A program made the position numbers and the translations under genes. This document shows positions 45,762 to 54,173 of a stretch of DNA of 64,000 nt, one piece after another. Below the pieces are notes generated by a model. The model searched no databases. It saw nothing but the letters and a program-made list of their open reading frames with translations, and was not told the DNA's origin. Position 1 is the first letter of the stretch. Every line of letters begins with the position of its first letter. The stretch is from NCBI GenBank assembly GCA_022072455.1, contig JAJVHY010000021.1:115847-179846 (forward strand), read 5' to 3'. Source of the stretch: Verrucomicrobiia bacterium. GTDB taxonomy: Bacteria; Verrucomicrobiota; Verrucomicrobiia; Palsa-1439.

Positions 45762-46529
45762 ATGCTCCTGAAACTGATTTCCTGTAACGTCTTTCAACGC
45801 GAAGTCTGCTGGTGTCTCGCGCGCTCACCGCACATCGTGGACCTCGAGTTCACCGAACTCGGCGAACACGCCCACAGCGGCCGGCTGCGCGACCTCATCC
45901 AAGCCAAAATTGACGCCACCGAACAAGCCGGCAAGAAATACGACGCCATCCTCCTGCTCTTCGGCCTCTGCGGCAATGCCACCGCCGGCTTGCGCGCGCG
46001 CCAGACGCCACTCGTCATCCCGCGCGCCCACGACTGCTGCACGATCCTCCTCGGCTCGAAGGAAAAGTTCGCCCAGCATTTCAAGGACGCCCCGAGCACG
46101 CCGTTCTCGTCCGCCGGGTACCTCGACCGCGGCGAGTATTTCCTCCGCGTGGACGGCGGCACCAGCACCGTCAACTACGGCAGCAGCTACGCCGAACTGG
46201 TCAAGCAGTACGGCGAAGAAGATGCCAAATACGTCTGGGAGCAAATGCATCCGCCGGAATTGGAAAACGCCCAGACCAAAGCCGTCTTCATCAACCTGCC
46301 GGAGACCACCCCGCCGGAATACCTCCAGCGCTTCCAGGAAAAAGCCGCCGCCGCCGGCAAGGAATGTGTCGAACTCCCCGGCAGCCTGCGACTCATCAAC
46401 CAACTGCTGATCGGCCAATGGAATCCGCAGGACTTTCTCACCGTCCCGCCCGGCCAGAATACTGTCGGCGTCTACGATTGGGACGAAGTCGTCCGCGCCG
46501 TGCCGCCCACGGACGACACCGGCAAGTGA
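45762..46529 (+). CDS. DUF1638-family protein
   Basis: The 255-residue protein matches DUF1638: LLKLISCNVFQREVCWC at the start, YDAILLLFGLCGNATAGL, IPRAHDCCTILLGSKEKF and a C-terminal VGVYDWDEVV. Conserved Cys and His residues (C8, CWC, LCG, HDCC) suggest metal or corrinoid-linked chemistry; DUF1638 genes elsewhere often sit beside methyltransferase/corrinoid genes. No such neighbours are present here. It is co-directional with the esterase gene 14 bases upstream. Confidence 0.85.
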   Translation: MLLKLISCNVFQREVCWCLARSPHIVDLEFTELGEHAHSGRLRDLIQAKIDATEQAGKKYDAILLLFGLCGNATAGLRARQTPLVIPRAHDCCTILLGSKEKFAQHFKDAPSTPFSSAGYLDRGEYFLRVDGGTSTVNYGSSYAELVKQYGEEDAKYVWEQMHPPELENAQTKAVFINLPETTPPEYLQRFQEKAAAAGKECVELPGSLRLINQLLIGQWNPQDFLTVPPGQNTVGVYDWDEVVRAVPPTDDTGK

Positions 46530-46540
46530 TTCGTGGGTCG

Positions 46541-46561
46541 GGACGAGCCGCCGGCTCGTCT
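46541..46561. repeat. REP-like hairpin, family D copy 1
   Basis: GACGAGCC-GCC-GGCTCGTC forms an 8-base stem with a 3-base loop just after the DUF1638 stop. A related hairpin is inside the SDR gene at 50676-50694. No T-run follows, so it is not a simple terminator. Confidence 0.5.
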
Positions 46562-46595
46562 GCTGCCGGCCCCAGCGCCTGTTGGGATGGTGGTT

Positions 46596-46673
46596 TTGTA
46601 GCCGCGAGCCTGCTCGCGGCAGGCGTTGGCGCGACGCGTTTTTCGAAGGCCGCGAGCAGGCTCGCGGCTACAA
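46596..46673. repeat. REP/BIME-like element, family B copy 1
   Basis: A perfect 25-base inverted repeat (46596-46620 and 46649-46673, 28 bases apart), each arm also folding on itself as GCCGCGAG-CCTG-CTCGCGGC. It lies between convergent genes and matches a second copy at 48357-48440. Confidence 0.72.
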
Positions 46674-46705
46674 TCAGGAAGCAAGACCGACTTTCCAAAC
46701 ACGCT

Positions 46706-47524
46706 CTAAGTTGCCGGCGGCGATTGCGTGAGTTGCTGCGTCGTCTTGGAAAAATTGCGGACGGTGGCCCCGGTAATATTCTTATTCGGAATGGTGATGA
46801 TGTCGCCCTCCGCCGTGCGCAACCGGGTGCTCCGCACCCCGATATGTTCGACCACGCCTTCGTCCGGCCCGATCTTGATCCGGTCGCCGAGGAAAAACGG
46901 CCGGTCCGCCAGAATCACAATCGAGCCGAGGAGATTCGCCAAGGTTTCCTGCGACGCCATCGCCACCGCCAACCCGGTCACGCCCAACCCGGCCAGCACC
47001 CCGGTAATTTTGATCCCGATGTTGTCGGCTGTCACCAGGACGGCGGTGGCGATCACGAAGACCTTCACCGCCTTCCGCAACAGCACCAGGATCTGCACGT
47101 TGACCCGCTGGTCCTGTTGTTGAAACCGCTGGGCCAACACATCATGCGTCAAATCCACAATCCGCAGAATCGCAAAGGTGATGACCGCGCCGACGATGAC
47201 GCCGAACCCGCGGCGCAGATAGACTTGCAGCCAATCCGTCACGCGCATCACGCCCACGCCGAGATGCATGAAAAACAAAAACACGACCATTTTGATCGGG
47301 CCATGCACCACCTGGAGCAACCGGTCATCCCAGAGCGTCGCCGTCTTGGCCGCCCACCGCTGCGCCCACTTCGACACGATCACATCGGCGAGTTTCGACA
47401 ACACCACCGCCGCCAGCACATAAACGAAAAACGCCCCATACTGCCAGAGTTCGTTGCCACAGAAATCCCGGTGCAACCACGGGTAAGCATCGGCCCAGCC
47501 GGCCCAATAACTGTTCGTCGCCAT
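46706..47524 (-). CDS. mscS: Small-conductance mechanosensitive channel (MscS)
   Basis: The 272-residue protein has the MscS layout: several N-terminal membrane spans, then the pore helix GLGVTGLAVAMASQETLANL with its Gly/Ala pattern and ILADRPFFLGDRIKIG, then the beta domain VVEHIGVRSTRLRTAEGDI and TIPNKNI. MscS channels open on membrane tension and release osmolytes on hypo-osmotic shock. It follows the coiled-coil membrane protein gene by 9 bases, so the two are probably co-transcribed. Confidence 0.92.
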   Translation of the reverse strand: MATNSYWAGWADAYPWLHRDFCGNELWQYGAFFVYVLAAVVLSKLADVIVSKWAQRWAAKTATLWDDRLLQVVHGPIKMVVFLFFMHLGVGVMRVTDWLQVYLRRGFGVIVGAVITFAILRIVDLTHDVLAQRFQQQDQRVNVQILVLLRKAVKVFVIATAVLVTADNIGIKITGVLAGLGVTGLAVAMASQETLANLLGSIVILADRPFFLGDRIKIGPDEGVVEHIGVRSTRLRTAEGDIITIPNKNITGATVRNFSKTTQQLTQSPPAT

Positions 47525-47533
47525 CCGCGCGGC

Positions 47534-48223
47534 TTACCGGGGCGCGTTCAACCGCGCCACTGATTGCTCGACCCGCTCCCCGGCCGCCTGGAACGAATCC
47601 ACCAGCCGCTTCTCGGCCCCCGCCAACTTCGCGTCCAGCGTCGCCCGCACATCGGCCACCTGCTTCGCCATCTCCAACTGCAACCCGTGGAGCTTGGCGT
47701 CCACCGCCGTCTTCAACGCCTCCACCTGCGCCTGCTGCTGTTTGCCGGCTTCGCCCAGACTCTTCACCACCGCTTCCTGATTGCCGGCCAAAACCTTCGC
47801 GATTTCCTCCCGCTGCCCCTTCGCGCTCGCCAACGCATCCGTCCGCAACGTCGTCAACTGGCTCACCGTGTCTTGCTGGTGCTTCTGCAAATTCGCGTCC
47901 ACGGTCATCAGCGCCTGCATCAATCCTTGCCGGAAAGTCGCCTCGATCTGTTGCAATGCCGTGGCAGTTTCCGTCCGGGCTTCCTGCGCGGCGGCGGTGG
48001 CTTCCGCGCGGACCTGCGCCAGTTCGGCGCGCATCGCGTCGCCATGCCGGGTAAAATCCTCGCGGAGATTGCGCTCGGTCGCCTGGGAAGTTTTCTCCAA
48101 CGATTCGAGCGTCTGCCACAGCCGGGGGAGATCCACCGTGGCATTTTTGCGGAACGCGACAATTTCCATAATGACCGCCAGCGCGGCCAGACCGATGGCG
48201 ACATAGAGTAAGATTTCAATCAC
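47534..48223 (-). CDS. Membrane-anchored coiled-coil protein
   Basis: A GTG at 48223 preceded by AAAGGAAT is the best start (229 residues). The product has one N-terminal membrane span (IEILLYVAIGLAALAVIMEI) and then about 190 residues of Ala/Glu/Gln/Arg-rich coiled coil with regular heptads. It resembles the N-terminal part of RmuC-like proteins, but no nuclease domain follows. It is co-directional with MscS and may tether or organise something at the membrane; the function is unknown. Confidence 0.7.
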   Translation of the reverse strand: MIEILLYVAIGLAALAVIMEIVAFRKNATVDLPRLWQTLESLEKTSQATERNLREDFTRHGDAMRAELAQVRAEATAAAQEARTETATALQQIEATFRQGLMQALMTVDANLQKHQQDTVSQLTTLRTDALASAKGQREEIAKVLAGNQEAVVKSLGEAGKQQQAQVEALKTAVDAKLHGLQLEMAKQVADVRATLDAKLAGAEKRLVDSFQAAGERVEQSVARLNAPR

Positions 48224-48572
48224 GGCAGTATTCCTTTCACCTTGCGGGGTGGCTGTTTCTTCCAGGCGGAGAATGTCCCGGCAACCGCCGGGCGTCAATC
48301 GCAAACCGGCAGCGTGCCCCCTCGGGCAGCTCGAAATACTTTCGCCGAACTTGGGTGATTGTAGCCGCGAGCCTGCCCGCGGCCTGACCAGATCAGAAAC
48401 GAAAACAACGTCCCCCCGCGAGCACGCTCGCGGCTACAATGGCGGCAGTGCCAGGAGATTTCAGTTTTCCGGCAGGGCGGTCGCGCCGCGAGCACCGCGG
48501 CGAAGAAGAAAACCCGCCACATTTCGCGCTGGCTTTTCGGCAACAAAAACCACATATCGTTTCCACCAGATT
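48224..48572. other. Divergent intergenic region carrying a BIME-like element
   Basis: These 349 bases separate two divergent membrane coiled-coil genes. Apart from the family B repeat at 48357-48440 and a short CCGCGAG-containing echo near 48486, no gene or clear promoter was seen. Confidence 0.5.
48357..48440. repeat. REP/BIME-like element, family B copy 2
   Basis: Two inverted units, 48357-48383 and 48416-48440, each built on GTAGCCGCGAGCCTG-like arms with slight loop changes. The ends (ATTGTAGCC and GGCTACAAT) match each other and the family B copy at 46596-46673. Confidence 0.68.
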
Positions 48573-49229
48573 ATGAGACTCATCACCATCCTCCTCGGCA
48601 TCCTGACCATCGTCCTCGGCGTCGTCTTCGTCCGCCAATACCAAGCCGACCGCGCGACCATCACCGCCACCCAGGCCGAACTCGCCACCACCCAGCAATC
48701 CCTCCAGACGGTCAAAACTGAATTCGCCGCCTTCCAAACCCAACACACCGCGCTCACCACCGAACTCAAACAGCAAATCGCCGCGGTGGAATCCGCCAAA
48801 TCCGTCATCGAAGCCCAGCTCCGGCAGGCCCAACAGCAAGTCGAAAGCGGCAAACAAGAACTCGCCACTGCGCTCCGCGCCTCCCAGGAGCAAGCCGCCA
48901 AACTGACCGCCGTCGAACAGGAAAAAACCAAACTCGCCGCCGAAACCGCCACCCTCACCACCCAACTCCGCGAAGCCACCCAAGCCATCACCAAATGGGA
49001 ACAAGCCGCCGGCCCGCCCGTCCCGACTGCCAAACCGGACTGCCTCGAACTGGATTCGTTGAAAGCCCAGTGGGAAAATTTACCGGCCGTCAAAAGCCAA
49101 GCCCGGCGGCTTCAACAACAACTCCGCGCCCAGCGGATCGCCGAATGGAAACAGCGCGACTCCGGCCTGCCCGGCAATCACGGCGTCCTCATGCAAGCCG
49201 GCCAGTGGCAAAACTCCGCCCCGCGCTGA
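48573..49229 (+). CDS. Membrane-anchored coiled-coil protein
   Basis: The ATG at 48573 gives 218 residues: one N-terminal membrane span (RLITILLGILTIVLGVVFV) then a long Gln/Ala/Thr/Glu coiled coil to about residue 150, and a short basic tail. An upstream in-frame start at 48249 would include the repeat element and is rejected. The design is the same as that of the divergent gene at 47534-48223, but the sequences are not alike. Function unknown. Confidence 0.72.
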   Translation: MRLITILLGILTIVLGVVFVRQYQADRATITATQAELATTQQSLQTVKTEFAAFQTQHTALTTELKQQIAAVESAKSVIEAQLRQAQQQVESGKQELATALRASQEQAAKLTAVEQEKTKLAAETATLTTQLREATQAITKWEQAAGPPVPTAKPDCLELDSLKAQWENLPAVKSQARRLQQQLRAQRIAEWKQRDSGLPGNHGVLMQAGQWQNSAPR

Positions 49230-49238
49230 CGGATTGTT

Positions 49239-49748
49239 TTATTGTTGCAGCGCCGCGTGGATGCGCAGAAACACCGCCGTCACCAACCCGGCAAACGCCA
49301 CCAAAATCACCAGCGCCACCACCCGCCGCCAGCGATTCGGCGTGGGTAAAATCGTCACCGGCTCCGCTGACTTCAACCGCAACTTCCGTCGAAAATGCAC
49401 CTGCGCCCCGCAGCGCGGACAGGGACTCGTCTGATCGGGCACCTGTTCCGGCGCCTCCACTTCCGCCTGACACGCCGGGCAAATGTACGCGACGAGCGGT
49501 GGCGTGCCGGGTTGCGCGCCCGGCACCGCAAACTCTTTCCCGCAGCCCGGACAGTCCACCAATTCCCCCTTCATCTCCGCCGCGCTTTTGATTTTGTCGT
49601 GACAATGCGGACACGAGTGAACCAACAACACGGTCGGCACCACAATCGCCGTCTGACAGCCGGGACAATTGATCGTCGTCCCCACTCCCTGCTCATCCAC
49701 GACCAAATGTTTCTCGCACGCCCGGCATTTGAAGAAGACATCCGCCAT
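49239..49748 (-). CDS. Zinc-ribbon protein with C-terminal membrane span
   Basis: The 169-residue protein holds six CxxC knuckles, CRAC...CPGC, CPHC...CPGC and CPAC...CPRC, which pair into three zinc ribbons, then a basic stretch and one C-terminal membrane span (VVALVILVAFAGLVTAVFL). Such tail-anchored zinc-ribbon proteins occur widely in Planctomycetes and Verrucomicrobia without known function. It starts 10 bases after the stop of the SDR-like gene on the same strand. Confidence 0.8.
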   Translation of the reverse strand: MADVFFKCRACEKHLVVDEQGVGTTINCPGCQTAIVVPTVLLVHSCPHCHDKIKSAAEMKGELVDCPGCGKEFAVPGAQPGTPPLVAYICPACQAEVEAPEQVPDQTSPCPRCGAQVHFRRKLRLKSAEPVTILPTPNRWRRVVALVILVAFAGLVTAVFLRIHAALQQ

Positions 49749-49758
49749 GCCGGGGAAG

Positions 49759-51297
49759 CTACTCCCTCACCGCCGCCGATGCAATGGTCGACCGGGCGGC
49801 TGCCGCGACAGCGCGGTGTCCGATCTGCCGCACCATCCCGGCAAACACCAACTCGTGCAGCGGCCAAATCCCATACCAGTACGCCAATCCGGCCAGCCCG
49901 TGCGGATCAAACATCGCCGTCTGCGTGATTCGCGCTCCTTCCCCGGCCGGCACCACCTCGAACTCCAACCACGCCCTTCCGGGCAAATTCATCTCCGCCA
50001 CCAACCGCAACCGCCGCCCCGGCACGAACTCTTCCACGCGCCAACAATCCACAGCCTCGCCCACGCGCAACTCACTCGGATGCCGGCGGCCCCGCCGCAT
50101 CCCCACTCCGCCCACCACCAAATCCAACCACCCCCGCACCCGCCACAACCAATTCCCAAAATACCACCCCGTCGTCCCGCCGATCCGTTGCAGCGGCGCG
50201 AACGCCTTCTCCGCCGGCACCGCCACCACCACCGACCGCGTATCAATCAATCGGTTCCCCAACCGCACCCCGCCCCACTGCCGCGGTTCACCGGCGGACG
50301 ACACCGCCCCCGCCCAATGCGTCTCCGCAAACTCCCGATCCTCCCGGCGCAAGGCTTGCGCGATCGCCGCGCGCACCCCGACCGGCCGCACCGCAAATTT
50401 TTCCAACGCCGCCCGATCGCGCACCACCGTCGGATGCCGGATGCTATCAATCAACTTCCGCCCCACCCGCGCATACACCGGCGTCACCAACCCCAACCAC
50501 AAACTCGACAACCGCGGCGTCAACACCGGCACCGGAATCATCCACCGCCGCAACCCGCGCTGCCGGGCGTACTCGCGCATCAAATCCGCATACGCCACCA
50601 CGTCCGGTCCGCCGATCTCGTAAATTTGGTGGCCGGGCGCGACCGCCGGGCGCGCCGCGTCGTTCTCCGCAGACGGACGACCCGGCGGGTCGTCTCTATC
50701 GGATAACGTCATCGCCGCCAGCAAATACTCCAACAAATCATTGATCCCAATCGGCTGCGCCACCACCTGCACCCACCGCGGCGTCACCATCACCGGCAAC
50801 CGCTCCACCAACGCCCGCACCAACTCAAACGACAAACTCCCCGACCCGATCACAATCGAAGCGCGAAACTCGATCACCGGCACGCCCGACTCCCGCAAAA
50901 TGTCACCAACTTCATGACGGCTCCGTAAATGCGGCGAAAGCTCCGGCACATCCGCGCCGAGTCCGCCGAGATAAACAATCCGCCGCACCCCCGCCGCCCG
51001 GGCCGCCGCCGCAAAATTCCGGGCCGCCTGCCGGTCTTGCTCCTCGAAGTTGCCGGTCGAGCCCATCGAGTGCACGAGATAATACGCCACCTCCACTCCG
51101 CGCAAGGCCGGCCCCAACGACGCCGCATCGAGCACATCGCCACGGGCGACTTCCGTCTGGGGGCCAACGCGCGCCTGCAAAAACTCCGGTCGCCGCGCCA
51201 GGCACCGCACCCGGCCCCCGGGTTCTTCAAGGCGGCGCATCAGGCGGCCCCCGACATAGCCGGTGGCGCCGGTCAGGAGAATCAAAGGCGGGCTCAT
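49759..51297 (-). CDS. SDR/NmrA-like NAD(P)-binding protein fused to a DUF2867/polyketide-cyclase-like domain
   Basis: The ATG at 51297 gives 512 residues. Residues 1-300 are an extended SDR domain with LLTGATGYVGGRLMRRL at the start, VAYYLVHSMG and IEFRASIVIGSGSLSFELV. The C-terminal 190 residues are a DUF2867 domain (RSVVVAVPAEKAFAPLQRIGG, WLDLVVGGVGMRRGRR, FEVVPAGEGARITQTAMFDP). The fusion is known in many bacteria and probably acts on a lipid or isoprenoid-like substrate. A short insertion near residue 207 (bases about 50640-50695) carries a REP-like hairpin in frame. Confidence 0.87.
   Translation of the reverse strand: MSPPLILLTGATGYVGGRLMRRLEEPGGRVRCLARRPEFLQARVGPQTEVARGDVLDAASLGPALRGVEVAYYLVHSMGSTGNFEEQDRQAARNFAAAARAAGVRRIVYLGGLGADVPELSPHLRSRHEVGDILRESGVPVIEFRASIVIGSGSLSFELVRALVERLPVMVTPRWVQVVAQPIGINDLLEYLLAAMTLSDRDDPPGRPSAENDAARPAVAPGHQIYEIGGPDVVAYADLMREYARQRGLRRWMIPVPVLTPRLSSLWLGLVTPVYARVGRKLIDSIRHPTVVRDRAALEKFAVRPVGVRAAIAQALRREDREFAETHWAGAVSSAGEPRQWGGVRLGNRLIDTRSVVVAVPAEKAFAPLQRIGGTTGWYFGNWLWRVRGWLDLVVGGVGMRRGRRHPSELRVGEAVDCWRVEEFVPGRRLRLVAEMNLPGRAWLEFEVVPAGEGARITQTAMFDPHGLAGLAYWYGIWPLHELVFAGMVRQIGHRAVAAAARSTIASAAVRE
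50676..50694. repeat. REP-like hairpin, family D copy 2 (inside a gene)
   Basis: GACGACCC-GGC-GGGTCGTC forms an 8-base stem and 3-base loop, like 46541-46561 but with paired changes in the top of the stem. It is translated in frame as part of a variable stretch of the SDR-like protein. Confidence 0.45.
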
Positions 51298-51509
51298 GCC
51301 GGCGACGATACCACATCCCACCGCCGCCGGTCTGGCGCGCATTGGCGACATGAACCCGGGCGGTGTGGGCACGAAGCGCCGTCGGACGACACACTCCCGC
51401 GATTGCCAGAAACAATCCTCGCGCCACTTGACGCGGCGCGAGTTTCATAGTTGAATCCTGGCGCGAGCCGCTCACCCCGTTTCGGTTCGCCCTGGAGGAG
51501 GTTACCGCT

Positions 51510-52844
51510 GTGAATCTCGATGTTGTCGAGTTGGCGCGAATTCAGTTCGCGCTGACCATCATGTTTCATTACATCTTCCCGCCGGTATCCATCGGACTCG
51601 GCGGCCTGCTCGTCTCCCTCGAATGGAAATACCTCCGCACCCGTGACCGGCAGTACGAAGTCGCCGCGAAATTCTGGACGAAAATCTTCGCGATCATCTT
51701 CGCCATCGGCGTCGCCACCGGGATCACCATGGAATTCCAGTTCGGCACCAACTGGGCCACCTACTCCCGGTACGTCGGCGACGTGTTCGGTTCCGCGCTC
51801 GCGGCGGAAGGCATCTTCGCCTTCTTCCTCGAATCCGGCTTCCTCGCGGTGCTCGTGTTCGGCTGGGACAAGGTTTCGCCCCGGCTGCACTTTTTCGCGA
51901 CATGCATGGTCGCGCTCGGCGCGATCTTCTCCTCCGTCTGGATCGTCGTCGCCAACTCCTGGCAGCAAACCCCCGCCGGCTTCCACATCGTCAACGGCCG
52001 CGCGGAGATCACCGATTTCTGGGCAATGGTCTTCAATCCGTCCTCTGTCCACCGGCTCGTCCACGTCTGGATCGGCGCGTACATCGTCGGCGGCTTCTTC
52101 GTGATGAGCATCGCGGCCTATTATCTTTTGAAAAACCGGCACCTTGAGTTTGCCCGCAAAAGTTTTTGCGCCGCGCTGACCATCGCCACGCTCGGTTCGC
52201 TGGCCGCCGTCGTCTCCGGTGACCTCCAAGGCCGCAACGTTGCCCAAACCCAGCCCGCCAAACTCGCCGCGATGGAAGGCCACTTCAAGACTGACGGCCC
52301 GACGCCGCTCTATCTCTACGGCTTTCCGGATGAGACGACGCAAGAAGTCAAAGGCGGCTTTGCAATTCCCGGTTTGTTGAGCTTGATGGTGCATGGCGAC
52401 CGGCACAAACCGGTGACCGGCCTCGATCAATTCCCCCGCGAAGACTGGCCGCCGGTCGCGCTCACGTTTCACACGTTTCACTGGATGGTCATGCTCGGCA
52501 TCCTGTTCATCGGCTTGACGCTGCTGGCCAACTTCTACCGGTGGCGCGGGACCTTGTTTGAGAAACGCTGGTTGCTCTGGATTTTTGTCTGGGTGGTGCC
52601 GCTGCCGTTTGCCGCCAATCAACTCGGCTGGATCGCCGCCGAAGTCGGCCGGCAACCCTGGGTCGTCTACGGTTTGCTCCGCACCAGCGACGCCGTCTCG
52701 AAGTCCGTCAGCGCCGGCCAGGTGCTCGGTTCAATCATCATGTTCTCGGTCATCTACGCGCTGCTGTTTGCCGCGTTCCTCTACATCCTCAACAGCAAAA
52801 TCCAACACGGCCCCGATGAAGTCCCCGCCGCGGGAGGCAAATAA
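51510..52844 (+). CDS. cydA: Cytochrome bd ubiquinol oxidase subunit I
   Basis: The GTG start at 51510 is set by a strong GGAGGAGG site about 11 bases upstream. The 444-residue protein has the heme-ligand His in [17 protein letters not shown], a second in [19 protein letters not shown], the Q-loop region and the [18 protein letters not shown] motif. It is shorter than the long-Q-loop enzymes of enterobacteria (over 500 residues), so it is of the short-loop type. The enzyme reduces oxygen to water with quinol at low oxygen. It is followed after 2 bases by cydB. A TTGACG (51428-51433) is a weak candidate -35. Confidence 0.96.
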   Translation: MNLDVVELARIQFALTIMFHYIFPPVSIGLGGLLVSLEWKYLRTRDRQYEVAAKFWTKIFAIIFAIGVATGITMEFQFGTNWATYSRYVGDVFGSALAAEGIFAFFLESGFLAVLVFGWDKVSPRLHFFATCMVALGAIFSSVWIVVANSWQQTPAGFHIVNGRAEITDFWAMVFNPSSVHRLVHVWIGAYIVGGFFVMSIAAYYLLKNRHLEFARKSFCAALTIATLGSLAAVVSGDLQGRNVAQTQPAKLAAMEGHFKTDGPTPLYLYGFPDETTQEVKGGFAIPGLLSLMVHGDRHKPVTGLDQFPREDWPPVALTFHTFHWMVMLGILFIGLTLLANFYRWRGTLFEKRWLLWIFVWVVPLPFAANQLGWIAAEVGRQPWVVYGLLRTSDAVSKSVSAGQVLGSIIMFSVIYALLFAAFLYILNSKIQHGPDEVPAAGGK

Positions 52845-52846
52845 TC

Positions 52847-53863
52847 ATGGATCTCAACACCACTTGGTTCATCCTGCTCGGGGTCTTGCTCACCGGCTAC
52901 GCGATTCTTGACGGCTTCGACCTCGGTGTCGGCATCCTCCATCTCGCCGTCAAAAAAGACGAAGACCGCCGCATCTTCATGAACTCCATCGGCCCGCTCT
53001 GGGACGGCAACGAAGTCTGGCTCGTCACGTTCGGCGGCGCATTGTTCGCCGCGTTCCCGCACGCCTACGCGACGGCGTTCTCCGGTTTCTACACGCCGTT
53101 CATGGCGCTGCTGTTTGCGCTGATTTTCCGGGCCGTCTCGATGGAGTTCCGCAGCAAACACGAATCCCGGCTCTGGCGGCAATTCTGGGATTTCTCATTC
53201 TGCGGCGCGAGCGGTCTGGCCACGCTCCTCTTCGGCGTCGCCGTCGGCAACGCGATGCGCGGCATGCCGATCGGTGCCGACATGGAATTTCAGGGGGGGC
53301 TGCTCGACCTCTTGCATCCCTACGCCCTGCTCGTCGGCCTGTTTGCCGTCGCCACCTTCGCCATGCACGGCTCGATCTACCTCTACCTCAAAACCACCGG
53401 CGAACTCCAACAGCGCATCCACGGCTGGATGTGGAAAACCTTCGGCATCTTTCTCGTCTTCTATCTGTTCACCACCATCTTCACGCTCGTGGACGTGCCG
53501 CTGGCCACGCGCAACTTCCGCGATCATCCCTGGGTCTGGATTGTCGTCCTCCTCAACATCCTCGCCATCGCCAACATCCCGCGCGCCATCTACTTGAATC
53601 GCCCCGGTTACGCCTTCCTCTCCTCCTGCGCCACGATTGCCGCGCTCACGTTTTTATTTGGCGTCGCGCTCTTCCCCGACCTGATCCATTCCTCGCTCGA
53701 CCCGGCCTGGAGCCTCACCATTCACAACGCCGCCGCCTCCCCGAAAACCCTGGGCATCATGTTCGTGATCGCCCTCCTCGGCATGCCCTTCGTCCTCGCC
53801 TACACCACCGTCATCTACTGGGTCTTCCGCGGCAAAGTCGAACTCGGCAAATTCAGCTACTGA
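52847..53863 (+). CDS. cydB: Cytochrome bd ubiquinol oxidase subunit II
   Basis: The 338-residue membrane protein has the CydB opening YAILDGFDLGVGILHL and the SIGPLWDGNEVWLVTFGGALFA block, and ends with IYWVFRGKVELG. It pairs with CydA to form the oxidase. Small CydX/CydH subunits were not seen downstream, where the sbtB stop lies only 6 bases away on the other strand. cydA and cydB form a two-gene operon. Confidence 0.96.
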   Translation: MDLNTTWFILLGVLLTGYAILDGFDLGVGILHLAVKKDEDRRIFMNSIGPLWDGNEVWLVTFGGALFAAFPHAYATAFSGFYTPFMALLFALIFRAVSMEFRSKHESRLWRQFWDFSFCGASGLATLLFGVAVGNAMRGMPIGADMEFQGGLLDLLHPYALLVGLFAVATFAMHGSIYLYLKTTGELQQRIHGWMWKTFGIFLVFYLFTTIFTLVDVPLATRNFRDHPWVWIVVLLNILAIANIPRAIYLNRPGYAFLSSCATIAALTFLFGVALFPDLIHSSLDPAWSLTIHNAAASPKTLGIMFVIALLGMPFVLAYTTVIYWVFRGKVELGKFSY

Positions 53864-53869
53864 CTCGCT

Positions 53870-54172
53870 TCAAAACTTGCCGGGACGGCGGACGCGAATG
53901 TCGGCTTCGTACGCGACCATCCCGTACTTGGGGAAATAGTCTTTCTCCAAGCGCTCCATCAACCGGTCACAGACCGCCGCCGGCACGATGACCTCAACCT
54001 GAATATTGCCCAACTCAGCCATCTCGCCCGTCCGTTCGCCGTGCGCGCCGACGCCTTGAACTTCAAACACCGTCCACCCGTGCGCGCCCACCTCACGCAA
54101 CAACCGCGTCACTGCGGCGTGCGCCAACGCCTCACAAATGATCGTCACCAATTTCATCGGATGTGCTGGCAT
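53870..54172 (-). CDS. sbtB: SbtB-like PII-family regulator
   Basis: The ATG at 54172 is preceded by GGAGTTGAG that overlaps the end of sbtA. The 100-residue product has a ferredoxin-like PII fold: MKLVTIICEALAHAAVTRLL, a GWTVFEVQGVGAHGE loop in the T-loop position, and IQVEVIVPAAVCDRLMERL. It fits SbtB, which binds adenine nucleotides (cAMP, AMP, ADP, ATP) and plugs SbtA. The Cys-containing C-terminal extension of many cyanobacterial SbtB proteins is absent. It is the last gene of the bicarbonate group and converges with cydB. Confidence 0.85.
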   Translation of the reverse strand: MPAHPMKLVTIICEALAHAAVTRLLREVGAHGWTVFEVQGVGAHGERTGEMAELGNIQVEVIVPAAVCDRLMERLEKDYFPKYGMVAYEADIRVRRPGKF

Positions 54173-54173
54173 C

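Noticed and set aside
53864..53869. Terminator between cydB and sbtB
   Set aside because: Only 6 bases separate the convergent stops and no hairpin with a T-run is present.
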